This document shows positions 54,901 to 62,383 of a stretch of 64,000 bases of DNA, piece after piece. The position numbers were made by a program, and so were the translations under genes. The notes beneath the pieces were generated by a model. It did not search any database. It was given only the letters and a program-made list of their open reading frames with translations, and was not told the origin of the DNA. Every line of letters begins with the position of its first letter. Positions within the stretch are counted from its first letter, which is position 1. Origin of the DNA: Bythopirellula polymerisocia (lineage in GTDB: Bacteria; Planctomycetota; Planctomycetia; Pirellulales; Lacipirellulaceae); NCBI RefSeq assembly GCF_007860015.1, contig NZ_SJPS01000003.1, positions 434,001 to 498,000 of the forward strand, written 5' to 3'.

Positions 54901-56050
54901 TCTTGAGCCTCTCTGGTGAGACCTCTGCTAGTCTCTCTTCGTCATAACATCCGGTTCCAGCGATGTCCAAAGACGCTTGGTGAACATCGGTGGCAAATAT
55001 CTTGGCATTAATCGGGCGATTCAAGCGAGTCAAATGCTCATGTAGGAGAATGGCGAGCGAATAAGCTTCCTCTCCAGTGGCGCAGCCAGCGACCCACATG
55101 CGTATTTCCTCGTCGGATTTCAGTTTTTGTAATAACTCGGGAATTGTTTGCTGATCTAATTCTTGAAAAGCATCTCGATCCCTGAAAAACTGAGTGACTC
55201 CTATTAAGAGGTCCCGGTAAAGTGAATTTAACTCCTCGGTATCTGCAGCAAGTTGCTCGACATAGGAGTCGAAATCAGACGTATGGTTCAGCAACAAACG
55301 CCGCTCAATTCGACGGTGGACCGTGCTTTGCTTGTAATGCGAAAAATCGATTCCATAGGCATCACGCAGGAGGCGTAGTAATTTAGCCATCGATGTCTCG
55401 TCGATAGGAGGGAGTCTCTTTTGAGCAAGCAGTTCGCTACGCACTGGATGCACGGCGTATTCGGCCAGAGCTGGTCCCATCTCCTCAGGCGACAAGCAGA
55501 GATCAACTACCCCTGTTTCCACCGCACTCTTAGGCATGCCATCAAATTTCGCCGTTTCCTCACTTTGGGCCAGAACCAAACCACCGGCCTCCGAGATTTC
55601 ACGGATACCCCTCGACCCGTCACTTCCAGTGCCCGAAAGAATGATACCTATGGATTGCGAGCCTAATTCGTTCGCTAGTGAGCGAAAAAAAATGTCGATC
55701 GGGAGAGTCAATCCTTGGGAAGGGTCCTTGTCAGTAAGAAGCAGCTTTCCGCATGAAATCGCCATTTCCTTCCGGGGAGGTATCAAGTAGATCGAATTTG
55801 CCTCGACAAACATTCCATCCTTGACGGTGTGAACGGGAAGCTTGGTATGCCGCACCAACAATTCGTCCATCAAACTCTCGAAGTCAGGCGAAAGATGTTG
55901 GACTACTACAAATGCCATACCAGTATCGGACGGCATATGATCGAAGAGTTGCTCCAATGCCTCCAGGCCGCCAGCCGAGGCACCCACTCCCACTACAAAT
56001 TTTGGCCTAGGGGGATTTATTTCCTCTTGTTGCACTTCCTTGTTCGGCAT
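51998..56050 (-). CDS. CheB-CheR-PAS-histidine kinase-receiver hybrid sensor
   Basis: 1350 residues. CheB methylesterase ~18-200 ([38 protein letters not shown]: Ser, His, Asp). CheR methyltransferase ~215-490 ([55 protein letters not shown]). Long coiled coil ~640-720 of repeated ELxASNEELxxTNEEL. Two PAS domains ~720-960. HisKA with [20 protein letters not shown], ATPase with DTGLGMSEE and [11 protein letters not shown]-terminal receiver ([23 protein letters not shown]). This layout is known from many environmental bacteria. No chemotaxis genes lie nearby, so it probably serves stress signalling. Confidence 0.94.
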   Translation of the reverse strand: MPNKEVQQEEINPPRPKFVVGVGASAGGLEALEQLFDHMPSDTGMAFVVVQHLSPDFESLMDELLVRHTKLPVHTVKDGMFVEANSIYLIPPRKEMAISCGKLLLTDKDPSQGLTLPIDIFFRSLANELGSQSIGIILSGTGSDGSRGIREISEAGGLVLAQSEETAKFDGMPKSAVETGVVDLCLSPEEMGPALAEYAVHPVRSELLAQKRLPPIDETSMAKLLRLLRDAYGIDFSHYKQSTVHRRIERRLLLNHTSDFDSYVEQLAADTEELNSLYRDLLIGVTQFFRDRDAFQELDQQTIPELLQKLKSDEEIRMWVAGCATGEEAYSLAILLHEHLTRLNRPINAKIFATDVHQASLDIAGTGCYDEERLAEVSPERLKNYFSRKGQQYQVSAELRQMIVFAQHNILKDAPFTRLDLVSCRNLLIYFEPAAQKRALSLFHFGLKANSVLMLGPSEGLAGLEEEFSVLDRQWKVFRKRRDSRLPADVRLPMPISSLPALQPTTAAKNARQSSHDGALHHVYDALLDSCVPSGLLLNYDRELVHVFGDAGKYLHHSAGKSSSDVIDLLEPDLRTALSGALQRASKQRATVSYSAVAVSNDSQAAKIKLMVYPLAAQGQGISHFLLTFETLEQNAGLPAEPLNIGEVSKERIADLELELRTTKENLQATIEELEASNEELHATNEELVASNEELQSTNEELHSVNEELYTVNAEYQRKISELTELTDDMENLLASTDVGVLFLDRELCIRKLTPRIAKVFNTLTQDVGRSFETFSNNLRGTDLTRDIRWVRDTGQTIEKEVQDRFNNWYLLKVLPYQSTADIDGVVVTLIDIATLKKAEEELRDREEKLQGILDHAPAFIYVKDLEGRYTLANRRAKSVLGTKGLQLVGKTDYEVLPRNVADHIESHDRHVATTGEILQIEETIPKKGKGITYLSIKYPLRDKSGRIFAVAGIATNITRRKIAETRARQAVKHRDRFLAMLSHELRNPLAAIKNGVEVLSRFPLEDPTAHKASEAISTQADQMTRLMGDLLDISRITQGKIELTTEVIDLCEVAKRSAAVVRSMMAERHHEFVTEFPRTAIYVDADAARLQQVQVNLLVNAAKYTPGPGIVRFTIASEDAMALIRVSDTGLGMSEELQRRAFDPFFQADNTLGHSEGGMGVGLTLVQSLVDLHGGDIQVFSSGRGKGSEFVVRIPLATVLPTESSRHISDCDAPPDLKILLVEDNEQLRYTTQTLLELDGYDVTSASDGLAALTAMEMRLPDIAIIDIGLPELDGYAVARRIRLRHSSESLYLVALTGYGQESDKKRALKAGFDQHLTKPINMNVLRNLFRELADRQSGKNKEPIGESE

Positions 56051-56415
56051 TGCCTATCATTCTCCGTTCTGGATCGGCGATAGATTTTTCCCATAAATAG
56101 ATTACCCCTTCAATTAGAGCAAATTGGATACCAATCAATGGATGTTCTGCGGTCACATTTTTGTGCCAATGATGGTATCGTGAAAAAGACGTTCGGCCAA
56201 TTTGTCACTGTATTTTGTAGCCTCTGTGGGCCAGAATGACCGCAAAGATTATAATCTATAAACCTTCTGTGGTTCGAAAATCGCGCCCTATGGCAGAAAG
56301 AACCAACATCAGATCTTTGGTGCCAATGAAACCAGTTGATAGATGATAATTTCTGCTAGCTATATTATTAACCAAATGCTGAGCTGCTTGTTCACTTTGT
56401 TTGCCATCTCATTAC
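56051..56415. other. Spacer between hybrid kinase gene and IS4-type element
   Basis: 365 bases. It should contain the promoter of the hybrid kinase operon. A TTGGCAC half-match to sigma-54 near 56155 (minus strand) lacks a proper -12 GC, so it is not called. Confidence 0.4.
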
Positions 56416-57728
56416 TGTCCCAACGTTAGTCGAATAATAGCAACTGGTTAGGGCAAGGGGGTTGTGAATACTTATAATCAGATTGTGAATTCAGTTCAAC
56501 CAATGGCGTTTTCTCGAAAATTGATACGCTGAGAATCTGTAGAATTGTGTAAAGCGATAATTTGATGCCGAGGCGATTTTTGACGATGGCCACTAGCAGA
56601 TACACCGACACGGCGGTCCAGATTTGGGCCTTCACGGCGTTCTGACTCGTGCCGTAAAACGACTTGATTCGTAGATGCTGTTTGATCCATTTGAAAAATA
56701 GCTCGATTTGCCAACGTGATTTGTACAGCGTTGCGATCGTTGTTGCTGGCAAATCGAAGTTGTTTGTCAGAAATACGAGACGCTTTTCGAGGGACTGGTC
56801 GTAGTAACGAATTCTTCGTAGCGGCTCGGGATACCCTTGAAAGGAATAATACGTTTCCAAGACAATCGTTTGGTCGCACTGCACGCCGGTCTGTTTGTGG
56901 ACTTCGTGAGAGTAGCGTCGCTGGAACTTGAGATTCTTCTTTGCGCGGGTGACGAAATAGGCCTTGGCTTGGTGAAGTTGATAGAGACGAGTGAAGTCGA
57001 GATAGCCGCGATCCATGACGTAGTACGCCCCAGGCGAGGGAACCAAGTGGTCCAAGACGTTCACATCGTGCAGTTTTCCGTCGGAAATTAAGATAAATTC
57101 GGGAATGTTGCCTTGAAGATTCAACAGTGTGTGCAGTTTGACGGCCCCTTTGGTCTGGCGAAACCTGGCCCAGGGGAACATCGACAAGCAGAGATTGATT
57201 GTCGACGCGTCCAACGCGTAGACAGTTGCATCCAAATCGATGCCCAAGTCGTCGCTCGCGTACGGCGATCGTGCTTTGTGGATCAGAATCTGAGCAAAGT
57301 CGGCGTAAATCCTCCAATCGCGAGCGTGATTGGCATGCGACAAGTTGTTGCGGCTCACGCTGCTGCGAATGCCCATGTGATAGAGCTTGTTGCCCACAGC
57401 ACGCAAGCAGGTTTCGATGTCGCGCAGACTTTCTCGGTAAGTCAGCTGCGCGAAAGCCATGACGCGCAATTGTTCGCTGCAAGGAAACGTTTTGATTTTG
57501 TGATCGCCACCATAGCGGCGGACGCACGTCTGGAACCGGCGCCACGGAAAAAACTCCATCAACTGCGAGAACACCAATCGACCTGCGTGCATAGACCGAA
57601 TCCATTCCGAATTGTCGGAAATGAGGAATTATCGGCCAAAGCGATTTCAAATCGATACAGGTCATAGTTTTGCGTAAACTAAAGAAGTGTAATGAGTTAC
57701 AATCAATCAACGTAAAAACGTTGGGACA
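56416..57728. mobile_element. IS4-family insertion sequence
   Basis: 1313-bp element bounded by 12-bp perfect inverted repeats: TGTCCCAACGTT at 56416-56427 and AACGTTGGGACA at 57717-57728. The transposase fills it. Flanks ATTAC on the left and CTAGT on the right do not form a target duplication, so it may be an old insertion or a rearranged copy. Confidence 0.88.
56426..57592 (-). CDS. IS4-family transposase (DUF4372 + DDE)
   Basis: 388 residues. N-terminal DUF4372: LVFSQLMEFFPWRRFQTCVR, YGGDHKIKTFPCSEQLRVMA, FAQLTYRESLRDIETCLRA. DDE domain: VYALDASTINLCLSMFPWAR (Asp), YYVMDRGYLDFTRLYQLHQA (Asp), YKSRWQIELFFKWIKQHLRI (Glu in the YREK-like box). Intact frame; the stop TAA begins inside the left inverted repeat. 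The start is not well marked by a ribosome site. Confidence 0.92.
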   Translation of the reverse strand: MHAGRLVFSQLMEFFPWRRFQTCVRRYGGDHKIKTFPCSEQLRVMAFAQLTYRESLRDIETCLRAVGNKLYHMGIRSSVSRNNLSHANHARDWRIYADFAQILIHKARSPYASDDLGIDLDATVYALDASTINLCLSMFPWARFRQTKGAVKLHTLLNLQGNIPEFILISDGKLHDVNVLDHLVPSPGAYYVMDRGYLDFTRLYQLHQAKAYFVTRAKKNLKFQRRYSHEVHKQTGVQCDQTIVLETYYSFQGYPEPLRRIRYYDQSLEKRLVFLTNNFDLPATTIATLYKSRWQIELFFKWIKQHLRIKSFYGTSQNAVKAQIWTAVSVYLLVAIVKNRLGIKLSLYTILQILSVSIFEKTPLVELNSQSDYKYSQPPCPNQLLLFD

Positions 57729-57780
57729 CTAGTGCTAACGACTAACTGCTAATGGCTAATAGCTGCAAAGGAACTTTGTG

Positions 57781-58152
57781 ATGAGCAAGCACATACTCGA
57801 CGTGGGCAACTGCGGCCCCGATTTTACCTCGATCAAGCGGTTTCTAACGCAGACCTTCGATTGCACGATCGAACAAACTCATGGCCTGGAAGATACGTTG
57901 GCTGCACTCCGCGGTGCGAAGTTTGATCTCGTACTCATCAATCGCAAGCTCGATCGCGATTATTCCGATGGGATCGAGATCTTGCGGAAAATCAAAGAGG
58001 ATTCTGAATTGAAAGATACGCCCGTGATGCTCATCACAAACTTCCCCGAGCACCAGGATGCTGCAGTAGAACTGGGAGCCGAACGCGGATTTGGGAAATT
58101 GGAACTCGGCAAGCCAGAGACTCGCGAGAAGCTCGAGCCGATTCTCGGCTAA
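57781..58152 (+). CDS. Pseudo-receiver domain protein
   Basis: 123 residues from ATG 57781 (AAAGGAAC upstream). The CheY fold pattern is clear (ILDVGNCGPDFTSIKRFLTQ, FDLVLINRKLDRDYSDGIEI, MLITNFPEHQDAAVELGAER, GFGKLELGKPETREKL), but the phospho-acceptor Asp is Asn (LVLIN) and the acidic pair near residue 10 is missing. It therefore probably works without phosphorylation. It lies directly right of the IS4 element, with no partner kinase. Confidence 0.82.
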   Translation: MSKHILDVGNCGPDFTSIKRFLTQTFDCTIEQTHGLEDTLAALRGAKFDLVLINRKLDRDYSDGIEILRKIKEDSELKDTPVMLITNFPEHQDAAVELGAERGFGKLELGKPETREKLEPILG

Positions 58153-58192
58153 TCCTTAGCCGTCCCGCAACTCGATATATTGCTTCGAACCG

Positions 58193-58657
58193 CTAAACCT
58201 CAATCGCCTCTTTGACCGGCATCACAAAATGGGGGGATTTTCCGTTCTTGGTCAAATCTGCTGCCTTGGTGTCGGCCTTTTTGCGCTCGTTGAACTCAAA
58301 CAATGCAACGCGGCGAAGCGACTGATTGAACACGCCCCAGAAAGCCTTTAAGCGAACCACCTTTTTGGTAGACCTGCGTGGCTTGGCGGCGGCCTTCTTC
58401 TTGACTACTTTTTTCTTCTCAGGAGCTGCCTTTTTGGCAGCGGCTTTCTTCTTGACTACCTTCTTTTTCTTAACGGGAGCAGACTTGGCCGTCTTGCTTG
58501 TCGCAGCGGTTGTCTTCTTTTTTACTTTTGCCACCTTCTTGGTTGCTACTTTCTTCTTGACGGTCTTTTTCTTGGGGGGCTTTTTTTTCGCGGGAGCCGC
58601 TTTTTTCTTGGAAGCGACCTTCTTCTTGACGTTCTTTTTGACAGTCTTCTTAGCCAT
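58193..58657 (-). CDS. Histone-H1-like Lys/Ala-rich nucleoprotein
   Basis: 154 residues from ATG 58657 (AKKTVKKNVKKKVASKKKAA). Residues 1-100 are KKxAAKKAAP/KKVVKKK repeats, as in histone H1/Hc1-like DNA-compacting proteins. The last ~55 residues form a distinct non-repetitive domain (KKVVRLKAFWGVFNQSLRRV, ALFEFNERKKADTKAADLTK, GKSPHFVMPVKEAIEV). It would bind and compact DNA; the C-terminal domain may direct it elsewhere. The convergent neighbour ends 41 bases before. Confidence 0.85.
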   Translation of the reverse strand: MAKKTVKKNVKKKVASKKKAAPAKKKPPKKKTVKKKVATKKVAKVKKKTTAATSKTAKSAPVKKKKVVKKKAAAKKAAPEKKKVVKKKAAAKPRRSTKKVVRLKAFWGVFNQSLRRVALFEFNERKKADTKAADLTKNGKSPHFVMPVKEAIEV

Positions 58658-58847
58658 AGTGCCAACCCGACGTGACGGCTGGGAGTGAGGAACAACCCGA
58701 AGTGCGGATTCTAGCCGATTCTGGACTCCATGCCTACTGCTTCTGAAGCACATTTGGTATACAAGAGGCCGAGATAATGACGTTACAAGTCGCCAGAAGT
58801 GCCCTTTTTAATGGACAGCTCTACAGAGGCTGCTTGATTGAGCCAGG

Positions 58848-59255
58848 TTATAGCTCGATGCCGAGTTTCTTAGTCCGGGCAAGAAGACCGGGCTTGAAAT
58901 ACACCATGGGGCGTAGGGACCGGGAATAGCTTCTGGCATCGGCTTTTTGACGAGCCCAGAGAAAGGTGCTATTCACCAGGGTGCGGGGGAGTACACCCTG
59001 TTCGACTCTGAAGACGACCAGATCGATAAATGCCTTGTCACCGGGAGTGACCGCCTTGAGGCCGACGGTGAGTTGCTGCTTGAGAGAGAGTTGTCGCCCC
59101 TGTTGAGAATTTGAGCTACTCGACTGTTGGGCGTTGGTGGGCAAAATACAGAAACAAAAAAGACCAATCATCAAAGCCGCCACCAGCGAACTGGATTCGT
59201 CCCGGAACCAGCGCGAGGCAGGCAAAGATTTCTGAAGATTCTTGTTCCGAGCCAT
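58848..59255 (-). CDS. Small exported protein, unknown
   Basis: 135 residues from ATG 59255 (GAGGTG seven bases upstream). A basic N-region is followed by a hydrophobic segment SLVAALMIGLFCFCILPTNA-QQ, then Gln/Ser-rich stretch and LSLKQQLTVGLKAVTPGDKA, FIDLVVFRVEQGVLPRTLVN, FLWARQKADARSYSRSLRPM. No family recognised. Probably periplasmic or surface. Divergent from the sigma-54 promoters at 59.46-59.54 kb. Confidence 0.78.
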   Translation of the reverse strand: MARNKNLQKSLPASRWFRDESSSLVAALMIGLFCFCILPTNAQQSSSSNSQQGRQLSLKQQLTVGLKAVTPGDKAFIDLVVFRVEQGVLPRTLVNSTFLWARQKADARSYSRSLRPMVYFKPGLLARTKKLGIEL

Positions 59256-59415
59256 TTTTGCACCTCGCTTGCAGCTAAGGGTGAGTGAAAAGTCATTTCT
59301 GGAGAAGTCTCGACCTATTTCGGAGACAACTTGTAGTTGGCTCGCAGGAGACTGGCAAGTCCAATCTGGTGCATCGCAATAGGTGCCAGCAGATATCCGA
59401 AATAGTCGCCTTCTA

Positions 59416-59445
59416 CTCCGCAAAAGTAACGCTGCTTTTACGGAG
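59416..59445. promoter_or_regulatory. Dyad upstream of sigma-54 promoter (candidate activator site)
   Basis: CTCCG-C-AAAAG, 8-base spacer, CTTTT-A-CGGAG: ten of eleven positions pair. It ends about 15 bases before the -24 element at 59462, so it is close for an enhancer and could instead be a repressor or activator operator. Confidence 0.55.
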
Positions 59446-59459
59446 CAAAGGCCGAGATT

Positions 59460-59476
59460 CTGGCATGCCTTTTGCC
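59460..59476 (+). promoter_or_regulatory. Sigma-54 promoter (upstream of tandem pair)
   Basis: CTGGCATGCCTTTTGCC: GG 59462-59463 and GC 59474-59475 with ten bases between; good match to TGGCAYG-N4-TTGC. No protein-coding gene with a start codon follows before the terminator at 59852. Confidence 0.72.
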
Positions 59477-59525
59477 CCTCAGGTTCATTGATAAAGCGAT
59501 GCGAAACGCACCCTGCAAATTTGCA

Positions 59526-59543
59526 TTTGGTATGGCGTTTGCT
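59526..59543 (+). promoter_or_regulatory. Sigma-54 promoter (downstream of tandem pair)
   Basis: TTTGGTATGGCGTTTGCT: GG 59529-59530, GC 59541-59542, ten bases between. Slightly weaker -24 element (TTGGTAT). Start expected near 59554. Confidence 0.62.
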
Positions 59544-59553
59544 GACAAGAATT

Positions 59554-59893
59554 TTGCCCACAACTCTCTTTTTCGGAGTAGAATTAATCTGTATAAGTCA
59601 TCCCTCGCGAGGCATTTGCAGTGAAGAGTACTTCGCGTGACAACCGATTTTCCTTTAGCAATCAAATAACAATAATCGCTTCGCCCCGTGCGGAGATAAG
59701 GAGCCAAACTTCTCGGTCATAATTCCGTCGGGAGGACCAATTTTTTGGATAGGCCCGCGTCAAATAAAAGGCAGTGCGCAGCACTGTCCGACACGCGCCT
59801 TTCTTCCAGCGACTCCACACCGTCGCAATTCGGCCGGAAGTTTGATTTTAGAAAAGGTCGGGGTCTTGCACTCGTGCAGGCCCCGACCTTTTT
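59554..59893 (+). ncRNA. Candidate sigma-54-dependent small RNA
   Basis: The interval between the tandem sigma-54 promoters and a strong intrinsic terminator contains no ATG-initiated ORF with a ribosome site. The nearest is a TTG frame at 59745, which runs through the terminator. The predicted transcript is ~340 bases, or ~420 from the first promoter. This is inferred from promoter plus terminator only. Confidence 0.4.
59852..59893 (+). terminator. Strong bidirectional intrinsic terminator
   Basis: AAAAGGTCGGGG / CCCCGACCTTTT, 12-bp perfect stem with an inner GCAC/GTGC stem, then a T-run on the plus strand and TTTTC on the minus strand. Confidence 0.9.
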
Positions 59894-60271
59894 GTGTTTC
59901 AATCAGTATATCCGCAACATTCGTTCTCTTGTTAGTCGCGACGCGCCTGGCGAGTGGAGCTAGCCAGCGGTAGGCAACCTCGCGAGGCGTTTGCGATTCT
60001 CCTCGCGAGTTCCATAACTCATCAACACCTAACACTGCCAAAAACCCACTGTTTCTCTGAATGAAACTCGATAGTGGAAAGGCAGATGCTTTTTCCTCCG
60101 GGCTGCTCCTCGTCGCCACATGTAATTCTGATCCATCTGCCCATCCATGGCGAAATACCTGAGCGATTCCGCACATCTTGCTTGGTGAGACGGGTTGAGG
60201 TGTTTGCCTTCGGTGTTAGAAATTCTAGCCATGCCGCGGAGTGAGCACGTATTACGTCTTCAATTTAACAA

Positions 60272-60289
60272 TTGGCATGCGCCTTGCTT
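60272..60289 (+). promoter_or_regulatory. Sigma-54 promoter of the Cys-rich protein gene
   Basis: TTGGCATGCGCCTTGCTT: GG 60274-60275, GC 60286-60287, ten bases between; one transition from the consensus TGGCACG-N4-TTGCW. Start expected near 60299, 37 bases before ATG 60336. Confidence 0.87.
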
Positions 60290-60335
60290 GTTAGGTATGC
60301 GTTTACTGATGGGAAATGAGAAAGTGAGGTGGATT

Positions 60336-60683
60336 ATGTACGAAGGCACCGACTTGGAAGAATACATGGTCGAGATCCGCGACCGAGTTTGTTCACGATG
60401 CATCGAGCGGCCTCCCGGCGGACCACCTTGCCAACCACTAGGGAAACGCTGTGGGGTAGAGGTTAACCTTCGCGAGCTTGTCGAGGCCGTGCATCAGGAG
60501 CATTCAAACTGGATGGAACCATATATCGAGCGATTCCATGAGGACGTTTGCGCTCACTGTGTGAATCGACCGACATCACAATGCCCCTGCGCGCTTGACT
60601 ACTTGCTTTTGCTTGCCGTCGAAGCGATCGAAGACGTCGACCAGAGACGAGGCAAATCCGCCATGCAAGGAGCGGAAACATAA
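60336..60683 (+). CDS. Cys-rich small protein under a sigma-54 promoter, unknown
   Basis: 115 residues from ATG 60336 (GAGGTGG upstream); the open frame back to 60195 crosses the promoter and is not coding. Cys clusters: VCSRCIERPPGGPPCQPLGK, RCGVEV, VCAHCVNRPTSQCPCALDYL. Two CxxC-(N)RPxxxxPC units look like a duplicated metal site. No family recognised. Possibly a zinc- or iron-binding regulator in the stress programme (inference). Confidence 0.8.
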   Translation: MYEGTDLEEYMVEIRDRVCSRCIERPPGGPPCQPLGKRCGVEVNLRELVEAVHQEHSNWMEPYIERFHEDVCAHCVNRPTSQCPCALDYLLLLAVEAIEDVDQRRGKSAMQGAET

Positions 60684-61129
60684 CAAGCTTTTTGGCAATC
60701 CCTACTATTGTTGCCGTACAGCGAGTGAGCCGGCTTTGCAAACAGTCTATTGCGATTCGAAGGCTAATTCGATTCGTACAGCCCAAGAGCAGGCAAGTGA
60801 TTTGCTGCTCTTATTGTGAGTTTACGCAAGAGCCTTCTTGTGATGAGGCCTTGATTCGCGATTTTCATCAACTCATCGAGGCGCGACATATGCTACCTCT
60901 TTACCGTTGTGACACACCTTTTATGGCACATGGAATACCCAGTCGAAATGCGTCTGGCAAAGGTTTTTAGAACTTATTTGGCGTAGACCTGTCAGGGATG
61001 GGTCGTTAGACCAACAGTTCTGAAACACTGAGCCGAGCCCCGCCTTGAAGCAGCCAATTTCCCGAGTTCAGGGCTGATCCATGGTCAGTGGAATGGCGGA
61101 TGACTCGGCGGTACTGAGCAACGTTTAGG
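60684..61129. other. Spacer
   Basis: 446 bases. A 92-codon plus frame (60692-60970) contains a CCSYC cluster but has no ribosome site. Nothing else supported. Confidence 0.35.
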
Positions 61130-61345
61130 TCACTCAACCTCGTCGACTTCGCCCGTCTCAATCAGAGCATTCGCCTCGTCGACCGTAAGTTCCCACCGGC
61201 CGATCTCATCCGCGCTGTCTTCATTCTCGCTGGCGTCCTGGGTGGGCCAAAGTATGCAGTCACCGACGGCGGCCTTGAGCCAGAGATAGGCGTTCTCGCC
61301 GGAATTGTTTTTCGCAGATAAGATCTCTTCGATTTTCGTGGTCAT
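61130..61345 (-). CDS. Small acidic protein, unknown
   Basis: 71 residues; AGGAACG precedes ATG 61345. Sequence TTKIEEILSAKNNSGENAYL, AVGDCILWPTQDASENEDSA, IGRWELTVDEANALIETGEV. Strongly acidic, plausible folded domain. No family recognised. A dyad lies 33 bases upstream. Confidence 0.65.
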   Translation of the reverse strand: MTTKIEEILSAKNNSGENAYLWLKAAVGDCILWPTQDASENEDSADEIGRWELTVDEANALIETGEVDEVE

Positions 61346-61377
61346 GGCGTTCCTGTGTACGTTCAGTGGACAAGCCG

Positions 61378-61396
61378 AACCGGCAAATTACCGGTT
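61378..61396. promoter_or_regulatory. Dyad upstream of the small acidic gene
   Basis: AACCGG-CAAATTA-CCGGTT. Its core, CGG followed by AATTACCG then GTTTG, resembles the palindrome at 39862-39885. Candidate operator. Confidence 0.4.
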
Positions 61397-61936
61397 TGCG
61401 AAATCTGTAATCGTCAGTATAACTCCATTTACAAGTCAATACCTAGCGCTGATTCCGCTGCATCTGAAGATAACCCTCATGATAGTGCCTTTGGCAACCT
61501 TCGCACAATGCTCAACTCGCGAAGAGCAAGTCGCAAGATATAGTTATTGACGTTCGACCGCTTAAGAGATGAGACAAGCTCAAATGGGTATCCCCGATCG
61601 AGTGCTGCCGAGCCGCTCATAAACTTTTTTGCCACCGATTTAGAACCGGCTGTCCCCACGTCGATATGGGTCTCTAAAATCGTGGTGAGAAAGCTACTTT
61701 GCACAGGTTTCGCGTGCCTGAAAGACACACATTTTCTCAGGCTGAGACGCTGGGCAGTTTCGGGCCGACGTATGCAGCATCAATCCAACATTTTCGGTAC
61801 CTCCATGTGCACCGCCGCATGCGACTTAAAGAGGCACCAACTTGCAGAGGCGATTCTCACCGACGACAGTTCGCCAATCAATAACTACCGGCAGAGCCGG
61901 TAGTATGAGGAAGGCCCCTAAAAGGGGCCACTTGGT

Positions 61937-62069
61937 TTAGTCTATGTCAAATAATCCGCGTTCTTGGTCACGCTCGTGTTTCTCCTGGTTCTGGATATAT
62001 TCTCGAATCATCGCTTCATCCAGCCCCACAGTCCCACTTCACATGGGATTGGCTACGCCAGTCTTTCAT
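61937..62069 (-). pseudogene. IS200-type transposase (tnpA) with central deletion
   Basis: ATG 62069 opens MKDWRSQSHVKWDC, the usual N-terminus of IS200 Y1 transposases. The sequence then jumps, in another phase, to GLDEAMIREYIQNQEKHERD and QERGLFDID, the usual C-terminus, ending TAA 61937. Roughly 100 central codons including the HUH motif and, most likely, the catalytic Tyr are gone. Non-functional. Confidence 0.8.
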
Positions 62070-62073
62070 TGGG

Positions 62074-62112
62074 GATCCTCCTGTGCCCCTCGGGGCCTTC
62101 CTCAGGAGGATC
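62074..62112 (-). promoter_or_regulatory. RBS-sequestering hairpin of the IS200-type transposase leader
   Basis: GATCCTCCT pairs with AGGAGGATC (9 bp), with an inner GCCCC/GGGGC stem. On the minus strand the AGGAGG ribosome site, seven bases before ATG 62069, lies inside the stem. IS200 leaders are known to fold in this way to limit transposase translation. On the plus strand the same hairpin is followed by TTTTTT and could terminate transcription. Confidence 0.75.
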
Positions 62113-62383
62113 TTTTTTATACTCCGGGAACGGCGGAGCCTATTGGGTACGCACCAGCAGAGCTGGTGGTTTACGAATTTGAATTAGGTTTGGCGCTGCG
62201 GCAGATGCAATCGCCGCGAGATTGATTCTCGGTGAATTGAGGTCGGTGAGTATCACCGCCGTTTCCCACCGCTATTTGCTAAGTTCAGTCGGTGATCAAG
62301 ACCTCCTGCACGAACGTCGATTGGCTATCTGCTTGAGGTCTAGAAACACTGCCGACATTAACTGCACCTAAAAGAAGTCCCGC

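Larger units (their letters stand above)
61882..62170 (-). mobile_element. IS200/IS605-type mini-element with deleted tnpA
   Basis: About 290 bases retain the outer parts of an IS200-type element in minus orientation. At its left end (minus strand) lies a hairpin ACCAGC-AGA-GCTGGT (62153-62167); at its right end ACTACCGGC-AGA-GCCGGTAGT (61884-61904) with GGCCCCT-AAA-AGGGGCC (61913-61929). Between them is an RBS hairpin and a transposase reduced to its two ends. Exact cleavage points are not determined. Confidence 0.72.

Noticed and set aside
56140..56165. Sigma-54-like TTGGCAC on the minus strand before the hybrid kinase
   Set aside because: The -12 position reads TG rather than GC at the required spacing.
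56496..57710. 404-codon second minus-strand frame
   Set aside because: Shifted frame over the IS4-type transposase; Arg/Ser-rich and without motifs.
59717..59902. Minus frame containing ESLEERRV, like the N-terminal motif of some planctomycete exported proteins
   Set aside because: The following residues do not continue the motif (RVS, not RVL), the frame is only 61 codons, and it crosses the terminator.
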